Positions 55,288 through 64,000 of a stretch of DNA of 64,000 nucleotides are shown piece after piece. The translations under genes and the position numbers were made by a program. The notes beneath the pieces are model-generated. The model saw only the letters and a list, made by a program, of their open reading frames with translations, was not told the origin of the DNA and did not search any database. Location: contig LGRX02025955.1 of assembly GCA_001247695.2 (NCBI GenBank), positions 1-64,000 on the forward strand, in the 5' to 3' direction. This DNA comes from Cymbomonas tetramitiformis. Its lineage: Eukaryota; Chlorophyta; Pyramimonadophyceae; Pyramimonadales; Pyramimonadaceae. Each line of letters begins with the position of its first letter. Within the stretch, counting starts at the first letter, position 1.

Positions 55288-58200
55288 ATGACTCAAGGTA
55301 CCAGGACCCCGGGAAATGCGTTGGCCCGTAGAACACGCAGTGAAGTCGCTGAAAACGCCGGGGTTGTTGCAGCACAAAACACCGAGATCCAGATCGGAAC
55401 GAGAATATTCAAACCAGGCCGTGGCAACTCCGGGGGTCACAAAGGACAAGTGCAGTCGATAAAGAAGGGCGTGACGGTTTATCATTTATTGTACGAAGAT
55501 GGTGATGAGGAAGACCTGGATGCCTCGCAGCTACTGCACGTCTTATTTCAGTGTTGTCCTGACGATCCTGATAGCTACACGGAAACTTTCTTTGAAGCGG
55601 TTAGGACACCTACTATCGGCGACAAAATTTCAAAGCGATTCGGAGCCATTTATTCGAGGGGTGCTATTACTTCGAGTTATGTGGAAGCAGAGGTCTTCTG
55701 GGTGAGATGGAATGATAAAAAACTCGAGGACTTCGACCGGGAGACTATTCAGCAATATTTACTCCCCACAGATTCACGTGGAATATTGGTCGAGATCATC
55801 GATATGGACGAGGTCGCTGGCACATGTTCCTGTAGGTGGAAAGGGAAAAGCGGCATCACAATTGAGAAAACTGACTCCTTACCGCCAGCGATTCTTTTCG
55901 AGTTTCAGCAAAAGCGACAGCGTGAAGCACAGGCAGGCACTAGGTATCCTCCTCACCCACACCTTGCTTCACAGAAATCCGCTTGGAGATCTGGAAAGCA
56001 CACGGCGTACTTATCTCAACCCGAACCGAAGCACACGGCTCGCTTGGTGCCTGATGCGCAGCAGGACAAAGAAGAACGCAGAGGGTGGACTCCAACACCT
56101 CCTAGTGTTGATTTTATTGTAACTCCTACGTATGTTCCTGGCACTCTTTATCGCACTGAATCTGGTGAACCAGGGTTTATCCATCTCTTAGGCACAGACG
56201 CTTCCCCTATCGAGTTCGAAAAGCTATATATCCCGAGGAGCATTTATGAGAGTATTGCTGCTCAAGCGACCATATATGCCAAACAGACTATCAAGAAAAA
56301 ACTGGACGCTCGCTTGAAAATAACTGCAGTCGAGTTTTGCTTTTTGAATATTGACCCTACCGCAGATAGCTTCGGGAGACGAGACCATACCGTGAAGTGG
56401 GCAAGTATCAGTGATGAGGAAAAAGATGAGCTCATCGCCTTTTGGCGCTCAAAACTAGATGAACCTGACGTCAAGTTTCTACCTGAGCATATAATTGCGT
56501 GGCGTATGTGCACTTTAGTTGCGTATGGTTTACACGGAATTAAATACGACATTAGGCACTGCTGGTCGAATAGTCTCTTGTACCAGATTCCTATTCTAAA
56601 AGGCTTCATAACGCGCGACCTTTTCAAGTGCATTCAAACTTACGTGCACTTTGAGGATAACGAGCAAAATGCGGTCGATGTGTCTGATTGTAGTTTCAAG
56701 TATAGGAGAATTTGCCAGCAGTTGAAGGTATTCCTTCAACAGAATAAGCAGCTATCTCAAGATTATGACATTGACGAAGGCACCCTTGATACGTCTAGTA
56801 GGAAGGTGCGAAATTCGACACGCAAACGCCACAAACCCAGCGAGAACATGGGAGTTACGATCAATAAGCTGTGTGATAAATCAGGATATTGCTGGAACTG
56901 GGAGGAAGAGCATACCGAGGGTGACGATTCTACTGCTGGTATTTGGAGGCGGCTAGCGCAACCTGCTATTGACCAGGGTTACAGAGGCTTGATTGGTACT
57001 GTAGACTCTCGTTTTCTTGGCCTTGAGATCGTTGAGACTTTGAAAGACCTGGCTGACTTTAGGACCTGCTCAACCTTAGATTCGAAACGCGCTGGAATGC
57101 CCTCTGCGGAAATTACAGCTCTTGACAACGATCTTACGTGGGGTGAGTACTCTTTTCTTTATCGGAACGGTATGGAGATAGCATGCTGGGCTGACCACAA
57201 TGTGGTGCACGTTTTGCAAAATGCTTTTCCGCCGGGTTGGCGCGGGCATGTTATTCGCACGGATATGCAGCAAAAGTCCTCACAGGTTTGGATGGAGGTG
57301 CCGTATTCCGTGCAACACTATAACCAGGAAATGGCGGGCACTGATACTAACAACCAGCGTATGAAAAATAATAGTTCAACAAAGGGGCGAAAGTATGTAA
57401 GACATCCCACGAAAATGGTCTTATATGCTTTGAACATGAACAGCAACGCTGGTCACCTGCAGTATCAAGATGAGCACTGCGGTGAAGCCTGCTCGTCTGC
57501 TTTCCCAAAGTCCGACTATTTGGCGGCTGTGGTTTTGGCGTACATAAAAGAGCTTAATGCGTCTGGAGTGCCCCTGAGGACGTATGGTAAACAGGATCTT
57601 GAGGAAGATGTTGAAGTCAGTGAGTCTGATGACGAGGCGGAGGAAGATGTTGAAGTCAGTGTAGAGTCCGAGGACGAGGATGAGGAAGTAGAGGCAGGCG
57701 GTAGTGAGGGCTTGCTTACACCGCCTGCGCGAACACCCCGGAGACGCCGGTGTGCCGACAACGAGTCAACTGGGGTGCCTTGTGTCTGCGTGTATTGTAA
57801 CCAGGACTTGTTCAACGGCACAGTGAACTCCAAGACCTGCTCAATGTGTGGCACATGCCGGCACGATGTTTGTGCAGGCCAACCTGAGTGCCCGCGTTGT
57901 TTCCTGAGATCTGATACCAATCCTATTCCATTATCTGGTCAAGGCAATGCCCACGTGGTCGGTCCAGTTGTTGAAGAGGTGGGGGCAGCCCGGCCAACGA
58001 AGAAGCGCAAGCCAACGGCAGGCACTATTTCAGAACCACGTGCGCAACAGAGTATTGCAGGTCACTTTCTTCAAAGGGTAGAAACCCGAGGCGGGCGTGA
58101 CTGTGTGGTTTGCAAAAAGTTGTTGAACAAGCGGGTGCAGTGCCAGTGGTTTTGCATGAAATGCAAACAGGTCAACAAAGCAGAACGAACTTGGGGGAGC

Positions 58201-58551
58201 ACGATGCACGAGCAGTGCTTTGCCAAGCATAAAGTGCACGCAGAGCTCTACGAAGGCAACACACAGACACGGTCGAGTGCCGCTGGAGCTGGAAGTAGTG
58301 CAAGTGCAGCGCAAGTGGTGCAGATATCTGAATCCGGAAAGATTTGGCAAGTAGGTGAACATAAGCTAGAGAAAGTGATAGAAAAAACATGCCGTGATTG
58401 TGTGAACTGTGCCAAAAGGAAGCAGGTTCAGACTGCTTGTTTGAAGTGTAGAGAAGTGAATCCGGACACTCGTAGCACGCTATGGTACATGTGTGCTGAG
58501 TGTTTCCCTATTCTGCACTACGATGCGATAGCAAAGGTATTGAGCGGATAA
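55288..58551 (+). CDS. piggyBac-like transposase with Tudor-like N-terminus and two zinc ribbons
   Basis: 1087 residues in a single exon. Residues ~38-88 (GTRIFKPG...YEDGDEEDLDASQL) look like a Tudor-type fold. Residues ~115-160 may be a second, weaker one. The DDE core spans ~290-770. Likely catalytic aspartates are D573 (GTVDSRF), D636 (CWADHNVV) and D686 (EMAGTDTNN), fitting the DDD triad of piggyBac; ITRDLFKCIQTYVHFEDNE is the family's conserved helix region. Residues 770-803 are strongly acidic. The tail has a PHD/RING-like Cys cluster (832-871) and two copies of a DC.-C...C..C...VN...W..CF ribbon (938-980, 1037-1073), like the piggyBac C-terminal zinc ribbon that binds the ends. It is about twice the usual length. 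A chromatin-targeting role for the extra domains is inferred. Confidence 0.85.
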   Translation: MTQGTRTPGNALARRTRSEVAENAGVVAAQNTEIQIGTRIFKPGRGNSGGHKGQVQSIKKGVTVYHLLYEDGDEEDLDASQLLHVLFQCCPDDPDSYTETFFEAVRTPTIGDKISKRFGAIYSRGAITSSYVEAEVFWVRWNDKKLEDFDRETIQQYLLPTDSRGILVEIIDMDEVAGTCSCRWKGKSGITIEKTDSLPPAILFEFQQKRQREAQAGTRYPPHPHLASQKSAWRSGKHTAYLSQPEPKHTARLVPDAQQDKEERRGWTPTPPSVDFIVTPTYVPGTLYRTESGEPGFIHLLGTDASPIEFEKLYIPRSIYESIAAQATIYAKQTIKKKLDARLKITAVEFCFLNIDPTADSFGRRDHTVKWASISDEEKDELIAFWRSKLDEPDVKFLPEHIIAWRMCTLVAYGLHGIKYDIRHCWSNSLLYQIPILKGFITRDLFKCIQTYVHFEDNEQNAVDVSDCSFKYRRICQQLKVFLQQNKQLSQDYDIDEGTLDTSSRKVRNSTRKRHKPSENMGVTINKLCDKSGYCWNWEEEHTEGDDSTAGIWRRLAQPAIDQGYRGLIGTVDSRFLGLEIVETLKDLADFRTCSTLDSKRAGMPSAEITALDNDLTWGEYSFLYRNGMEIACWADHNVVHVLQNAFPPGWRGHVIRTDMQQKSSQVWMEVPYSVQHYNQEMAGTDTNNQRMKNNSSTKGRKYVRHPTKMVLYALNMNSNAGHLQYQDEHCGEACSSAFPKSDYLAAVVLAYIKELNASGVPLRTYGKQDLEEDVEVSESDDEAEEDVEVSVESEDEDEEVEAGGSEGLLTPPARTPRRRRCADNESTGVPCVCVYCNQDLFNGTVNSKTCSMCGTCRHDVCAGQPECPRCFLRSDTNPIPLSGQGNAHVVGPVVEEVGAARPTKKRKPTAGTISEPRAQQSIAGHFLQRVETRGGRDCVVCKKLLNKRVQCQWFCMKCKQVNKAERTWGSTMHEQCFAKHKVHAELYEGNTQTRSSAAGAGSSASAAQVVQISESGKIWQVGEHKLEKVIEKTCRDCVNCAKRKQVQTACLKCREVNPDTRSTLWYMCAECFPILHYDAIAKVLSG

Positions 58552-58569
58552 TAATAATTGGAAGGTTTA

Positions 58570-58812
58570 TGCATATATGTTAGAATGTTACTCTGCACAC
58601 ATATGAATTTTACTCTGCACATATATGAATGTTACTCTGCACATATATGCATGCATGTTATATGTTACTCTGCACATATATATGCATGTTATATGTTACT
58701 CTACACATATATATGCATGTTATATGTTACTCTGCACATATATGAATGTTACTCTGCACATATATGAATGTTACTCTGCACATATATGCATTACTCTGCA
58801 CATATATGAATG
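58570..58812. repeat. TTACTCTGCACATATATG minisatellite
   Basis: About ten copies of a 16-38-bp unit built on GTTACTCTGCACATATATGAAT, starting 20 bp after the transposase stop codon. It could include the 3' UTR and poly(A) signal region. Confidence 0.8.
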
Positions 58813-58949
58813 TTACGCTGGGTGTATCCCTTGTTGCACCCTTTCGCATGTCGTAAAAAAAGGTGCAACGGATAAATCATAATACGTATCGATGATTTAT
58901 CGGATCGTCAACCGCATAAAAATTGGCAACTTATTGTGACTACTCCACG

Positions 58950-60790
58950 CACTATCTACGCACATAGAATGAGCCACGACTCCCACCAATCAACCCACGA
59001 CATGTAGCCTCGATCCCAAGCATCGCAAGGGGTGGCAAATGCCATCTATCCACGCACATAGAATGAGCCACGATACGCATCATGCGCCCACTAAATACGC
59101 CGAGCCATGGGTCGTGATTCGATATTAGGGTTGACGTGTGGCTCAATGCTGCCCGCTGCTGCACTCCCGCCAATCAACCCACGACGACCATGTAACCTCG
59201 ATCCCAAGCATCACGAGGGGTGGCAAATGCCATCACAATATCCACGCACATAGAATGAGCCACGATACGCATCATTCGGCCACCAACACGCCGAGCAATG
59301 AGTCATGATTCGATATTCGGGTTGACGTGTGGCTCTGCGTCGCGCGCTGCTGCACTCCCGCCAATCAACCCACGACCATGTAGCCTCGATCCCAAGCATC
59401 GAAAGGGGTGGCAAATACCATCGCGGTATCCACGCACATAGAATGAGCCACGATACGCATCATTCGTGAATACGTGCGTGAGATATTCGGGTTGTTGAGT
59501 GGCTCTGCGTTGCGCGCTGCTGCACTCCCACCAATCAACCCACGACCATGTAGCCTCGATCCCAAGCATCGCAAGGGGTGGCAAATGCCATCACGATATC
59601 CACGCACATAGAATGAGCCACGATACGCATCATGCGCCCACTAAATACGCCGAGCCATGGGTCATGATTCGATATTCGGGTTGACGTGTGGCTCAATGCT
59701 GCCCGCTGCTGCACTCCCGCCAATCAACCCACGACCATGTAACCTCGATCCCCGAAGCATCGCAAGGGGTGGCAAATGCCATCACAATATCCACGCACAT
59801 AGAATGAGCCACGATACGCATCATTCGGCCACCAATACGCCGACCGATGAGTCGTGACTTGATATTCGGGTTGTTGAGTGGCTCTGCGTTGCGCGCTGCT
59901 GCACTCCCACCAATCAACCCACGACCATGTAGCCTCGATCCCAAGCATCGCAAGGGGTGGCAAATGCCATCGCGATATCCACGCACATAGAATGAGCCAC
60001 GATACGCATCATGCGCCCACTAAATACGCCGAGCCATGGGTCATGATTCGATATTCGGGTTGACGTGTGGCTCAATGCTGCCCGCTGCTGCACTCCCGCC
60101 AATCAACCCACGACCATGTAACCTCGATCCCAAGCATCGCAAGGGGTGGCAAATGCCATCACAATATCCACGCACATAGAATGAGCCACGATACGCATCA
60201 TTCGGCCACTGAATACGCCGAGCAATGAGTCATGATTCGATATTAGGGTTGACGTGTGGCTCTGCGTTGCGCGCTGCTGCACTCCCGCCAATCAACCCAC
60301 GACCATGTAGCCTCGATCCCAAGCATCGAAAGGGGTGGCAAATACCATCGCGGTATCCACGCACATAGAATGAGCCACGATACGCATCATTCGGCCACTA
60401 AATACGCCGTGCCATGGGTCATGACTCAATATTAGGGCTGACGTGTGGCTCAGCGCTGCCCGCTGCTGCACTCCCGCCAATCAACCCACGACCATGTAGC
60501 CTCGATCCCAAGCATCACGAGGGATCGCAAATGTCGTCGCACTATCCACGCACATAGAATGAGCCACGATACGCATCATTCGGCCACTGAATACGCCGTG
60601 CCATGGGTCATGACTCAATATTAGGGTTGACGTGTGGCTCAGCGCTGCCCGCTGCTGCACTCCCGCCAATCAACCCATGACCATGTAGCCTCGATCCCAA
60701 GCATCACGAGGGATCGCAAATGTCGTCGCGCTATCCACGCACATAGAATGAACCACGATACGCATCATTCGGCCACCAATACGCCAAGCA
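58950..60790. repeat. 189-bp satellite inside the piggyBac-like element, about ten copies
   Basis: Units begin CCACGCACATAGAATGAGCC and contain GATACGCATCAT, ATTCGGGTTGACGTGTGGC and CTCGATCCCAAGCATC. The last four are exactly 189 bp apart (starts of the equivalent block at 60103, 60292, 60481). Because 189 is a multiple of three, short minus-strand frames recur in each unit; these are repeat artefacts. Confidence 0.9.
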
Positions 60791-61201
60791 TCGAGTCATG
60801 ATAAGAATTGTCCCTGAACAGCTGCAGGGGACATTTTCGGGCATGTGCCACGAGCATGCTACCATTATTGGTTTCATGCGACATGTGCCCAAGTATGGAT
60901 TATGAGGTATACTAACGAAAAATATCATAATTTGCTACATTTGAAGACCATCGGGGCATTTTGCACTCAACACACTATTATCGTCTACCAGCAGGCCACC
61001 CCTGCACTTTCCAGTAAGTTTTTTGCTCAATATATTGAGTTTGGTGGCCTTTACGGGGTTGGGGGACCTTGCTCAAGTCACAAATATGGATACCAATACT
61101 TCATACATCTCAAGTAGGTGACTAACGTAGAAGTTATGGCACTTTCCGCGCTCATACTGATCCTATACTGCAAAATCTGAATTCGCCCTTTAAGCTTTAC
61201 C

Positions 61202-64000
61202 ATAACCTGATAATAATAATAATAAAACATTTACGCTAGCGGAAGGGACAAAGTCCTGAGAGTGCGGTAACCCTGCAAAGCAGGCTAGTGAAAACACTAG
61301 GGGCTACTCCCTCTACTATAGCGCGCCCACAAAGGGGCTCAACCCACTTTTCAGCAGGGTGACATCTAGAGAAAAGCTAGGTGCTAAGCAAAAAACTCTA
61401 GAAGGTGGAGAAGCAGCCATGGCCGGGTGGTGGAGGGGTGGCTGAATCTGAGCGGTGGGGAGGGAAGTCGAAGAATTAAGGGGGTATTTGGAGACGTTGA
61501 GGAAGGGGGTCAAGGTGGGCGGGGAGAGGGGGTGGTGGGGGAGGGGAGGGGGGGGAGGGCCCCTCCCCTAGGGGACGGGGAACCACCTTATATTGCAAGA
61601 CTTTTGAAAATTACTGCAAAAGAGTTTGAAGAAAGTCGTTTGATTGCTGCACAGCTTCTGTTTCTGTCATGGTCTCACTGCTCGAGATGTCAACTGTATG
61701 CGGGTCAGTGTTTAAGGTGGTGGGGGTGTTTAACAGAAACACGTCTCGCCTATTTCTGGTGTGTTGCCTACAGATTCTTGAAAGTTTTTTAAGGAGAGGT
61801 TTAATCTTGCCACGGGGAACACCTATCGTGTTGAGGACAGTACCGAAAAGAGGAGGGAGGTACCCCATGAGTGTAAGTGCTTTGGGCCATTTCACGGTGC
61901 TAATGAAGGGCTTAGAAGCTACGTTGGTGATTGTCGTGTCATGGTGACCGCCATAATAATGCTCAGCACCATTCTGATGATAGGGGGGGTCTTGAGTGGG
62001 CCATGGGCACAACGAAGAAGGGAGTACGTTGTCCCTTTCGTTCAGAACTTCATTCCAAATATCAGGGCTAACTCCGGTGTATTCTAGTCTCCTCTCCGTG
62101 ACTCTGGACTTAGGAAGGACATTGAGGAACCATCTAGCAATCTTTTTCTGTGTAGGCCTCCAGTCAAAGGCTGGTTGAGTATCGCTGGGTGCACTGTCTA
62201 TAGCTATGATAACGACATCCGAGAAATCATCCTTATAGCATCCGCCACCTGGGAGAACGTAGGGGTCATCACCCGTCCAATAACCATGTGGGATAAATGG
62301 AATAGTGTTATGCGGGAATCTGAAAACAAGTTTAAATCCTTTATCAAACCATCTTTTTTGGTTTTTGGGAGACAGTGGAAGAATCCATGTTCCTGAAAAT
62401 CCGGGTACAGTGTTGGCCGCTTTATGTCCCATTTCCAAGGTAGTCATAACCGCCGAAGATTTGCCCTTATCCTTTCCATCAAAGGGGGGATTTCCGTAAA
62501 CTATTCTGCCAATGCCTGTTAACGGGTCCACGTAGGCATCCCAAGCGAGGCCATCAAAACCGATTTTCCCATGATAACAGAAGGGCCTGAGGGCTTTTTT
62601 CATTCTAGTGGTGGGTATGCATCTTCTCGAGTAAATTCTAGGGTGGGCATTTAGTGGGTTGGAGAAAAGTTCACAGCCGTTTTTGTCAAGGTTTCTGTCA
62701 TCCACCAAAATATCTAAGAGGCTTCTTCTTATTGCATAGCAGTTTTTAGGGTCTCCCGATTCAAACTTACATGCATTGAGGGCTTCATGGATATCGTGTG
62801 CCCTATTCGAGTACTCCGCAAGTGAGCATGGGACTGCTTTGTTGGAAAGGCGGTGCCAAGCCAAAAGTTTCCAAAACTCTTTCTTTTGAACATATTGAAG
62901 TTCGGGATATTTAATTGTTCCCTTAACATGGTCCACTTCAGGCTTTGCGGTCACAGCAATGGTATTCTTTTTTGAACTTGATGGACGGTACATGCTAGCT
63001 TCCGGGAGAGCGTGTAAGTATAATTCCTCATTCATTTCCTGTCTTAGGTCAGCAAGTGGGAAAAGTTTCGATGGTTGTGTTCTGATGTATGTGGTACCCT
63101 TTCCAGGGTTTAGTAGTTTAGGTTTTTCTGAGATTTCTTCAGCGATGATTTTCCTTAGTTCGATATCTTGGGTTGTTCTAAGATTATATAAACTATCATT
63201 ATGCCCTGGGCATTCAAGTTGGATGTGTTCGAAGGTGCATTTTGTATTCTGTTGGCAGTAGGGGCAGTTTTCGGACCCGATTTTCCCCAGTTTAAATAAG
63301 CGTGCAGGAGAGGCTTGAAGACCCAGGAGTTCTCTACTTCTAGAAGCGGTGAAAGCTTTAGGCGTCATTTTGGAAATATCTTTGGTGGGGGCGGTGTTAT
63401 TCTCGTTGAGCATTCTCAGATGCTTCCCTTGGGACTGTAGGGTTCTCCAATTATGATAGTGTGAGAGTCGCTGAATTCTTCTGATGTGACTACGTATATC
63501 GCCTAAAATAGGGACCTCAAAAAAGAATAATGAGAAGGGTAGTTCCTCGGCAGGGTCGTAGCGGGAAATGTCAAAACAGCCCCCTCTGAATGAGGCTCTT
63601 TTAGCAGTACGGTCCACTCTGTCGTGGACTTTGTCATTATTGTGACCCCTGATCCATTTAAGGATGATTTTACTGTGGTCTCCTTCACTGTAGAAGCCAA
63701 GTTCTTCTAGCAGTAGGCGAACAGCCTGCACATCTCTGCGATTAGCTTCACGTAGTTTGTCCCGAGCACTCATGGACCTGCCATCCTTTGTTACCGCAGA
63801 TATTGCTGCCATAGAGTCAATGGCATGTACCATTGGAGTAATAGATTTGAGGAGTTTCTCTTTTTGTTCTGTGAGTAGAAATCGCAGTCCCGCAATTTCA
63901 GCAGATGTGCTACTCGGGTTTTGGATATCCTCCTTGATAAGGAGCCCCTGTGCGGAGAAAGTTCTTGAGGGGGGATATTCATCTTCCGTACAAGTGGCAT
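61202..64000 (-). mobile_element. LINE (non-LTR retrotransposon), 3' part
   Basis: It runs from an (ATT)n-type tail at 61209-61228 through a 3' untranslated region and the end of ORF2, leaving the window at 64000. The tail directly abuts the right side of the piggyBac-like element. The same family supplies 51985-53065. Confidence 0.8.
61611..64000 (-). CDS. LINE ORF2 C-terminal part: RNase H and zinc finger (5' partial)
   Basis: The frame stays open from the window edge (64000) to a stop at 61611, about 796 residues. It starts within an RNase H domain: SSTSAEIAGL supplies the catalytic Glu, HAIDSMAAI an Asp, and KWIRGHNNDKVHDRVDRTAK the His/Asp end. Next comes a zinc-finger-like motif CPYCQQNTKCTFEHIQLECPGH. 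A ~500-residue C-terminal region follows that is unrecognised but conserved in the copy at 51893-52696. The reverse transcriptase would lie upstream, outside this window. No internal stops are seen, so the copy could be intact. Confidence 0.8.
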   Translation of the reverse strand, partial: ATCTEDEYPPSRTFSAQGLLIKEDIQNPSSTSAEIAGLRFLLTEQKEKLLKSITPMVHAIDSMAAISAVTKDGRSMSARDKLREANRRDVQAVRLLLEELGFYSEGDHSKIILKWIRGHNNDKVHDRVDRTAKRASFRGGCFDISRYDPAEELPFSLFFFEVPILGDIRSHIRRIQRLSHYHNWRTLQSQGKHLRMLNENNTAPTKDISKMTPKAFTASRSRELLGLQASPARLFKLGKIGSENCPYCQQNTKCTFEHIQLECPGHNDSLYNLRTTQDIELRKIIAEEISEKPKLLNPGKGTTYIRTQPSKLFPLADLRQEMNEELYLHALPEASMYRPSSSKKNTIAVTAKPEVDHVKGTIKYPELQYVQKKEFWKLLAWHRLSNKAVPCSLAEYSNRAHDIHEALNACKFESGDPKNCYAIRRSLLDILVDDRNLDKNGCELFSNPLNAHPRIYSRRCIPTTRMKKALRPFCYHGKIGFDGLAWDAYVDPLTGIGRIVYGNPPFDGKDKGKSSAVMTTLEMGHKAANTVPGFSGTWILPLSPKNQKRWFDKGFKLVFRFPHNTIPFIPHGYWTGDDPYVLPGGGCYKDDFSDVVIIAIDSAPSDTQPAFDWRPTQKKIARWFLNVLPKSRVTERRLEYTGVSPDIWNEVLNERDNVLPSSLCPWPTQDPPYHQNGAEHYYGGHHDTTITNVASKPFISTVKWPKALTLMGYLPPLFGTVLNTIGVPRGKIKPLLKKLSRICRQHTRNRRDVFLLNTPTTLNTDPHTVDISSSETMTETEAVQQSNDFLQTLLQ

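Larger units (their letters stand above)
54644..61189 (+). mobile_element. Complete-looking piggyBac-like transposon
   Basis: 6546 bp with ends AGGGCGAATT...AATTCGCCCT between TTAA duplications. Subterminal CATACTGATCC words are at both ends (54665 and 61153). It carries one uninterrupted transposase gene (55288-58551) and two tandem-repeat blocks after it (58570-58812 and 58950-60790). The right ~400 bp match the MITEs at 14749-15351 and 15362-19256. A full frame, matched ends and intact duplications suggest a recently active copy. Confidence 0.85.

Noticed and set aside
58950..60790. Possible CRISPR-like array because of regular spacing
   Set aside because: The whole 189-bp unit is repeated, with no short repeat and unique spacers, and the context is eukaryotic transposon DNA.

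Overview
This window looks like repeat-rich nuclear DNA of a unicellular green alga, most likely of prasinophyte grade. The evidence is spliceosomal GT-AG introns, plant-style mobile elements (CACTA, Mutator-like, piggyBac-like, Copia-like LTR, LINE), and tRNA genes of which one is circularly permuted. Permuted nuclear tRNA genes are known from red algae such as Cyanidioschyzon and from prasinophytes. The species assignment is inference. Few host genes are visible: a kelch-repeat gene and a kinase-RING gene (both minus strand, 41.7-47.2 kb) and two tRNA genes. Almost everything else is mobile or repetitive DNA.

Layout. 0-3.7 kb: two hairpin-ended elements of one family (TIR TGGCTACTGCCC, 4-bp target duplications), one of them inside an 83-bp tandem repeat. 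3.7-10.4 kb: a CACTA (En/Spm) transposase gene in about nine exons, followed by long GGTCC-rich subterminal arrays. 10.4-11.26 kb: a retroposon-like repeat (family R), whose AT-rich end is split by an 8.3-kb non-autonomous Mutator-like element (11267-19580, 9-bp duplication TTATTTTAT). That element carries nested insertions: a 1.95-kb LTR element (duplication AAACA), a tandem pair of piggyBac-derived MITEs, and a 3.3-kb gag-only LTR element (duplication CTTTT) inside the second MITE.

17.25-39.78 kb is a tandem array of a ~3.39-kb unit (five units plus a partial sixth). Each full unit carries a gag gene, one LTR, pieces of the MITE and Mutator ends, a permuted tRNA-Leu(UAA) gene, a tRNA-Ile(AAU) gene and a conserved hairpin. 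The gag copies are mosaics of two parental elements, so the array probably arose by unequal crossing-over between two LTR insertions. Two units carry the same 1.88-kb TIR element, which splits the T-arm of the permuted tRNA gene.

39.8-40.6 kb: a CACTA fragment cut by the last LTR. 41.7-44.5 kb: kinase-RING gene. 45.6-47.2 kb: kelch gene. 48.6-50.1 kb: minisatellites and decayed Copia reverse transcriptase. 52-53.1 kb: 5'-truncated LINE tail. 53.1-54.1 kb: second R copy. 54,644-61,189: a complete-looking piggyBac-like element with TTAA duplications, a 1087-residue transposase with Tudor-like and zinc-ribbon additions, and an internal 189-bp satellite. 61.2-64 kb: the 3' part of a LINE (RNase H, zinc finger) running off the window edge.

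The most notable features are the permuted tRNA-Leu gene, apparently co-transcribed with tRNA-Ile and amplified by LTR-element recombination, and the multidomain piggyBac transposase. All calls come from reading the sequence; no database search or folding program was run.
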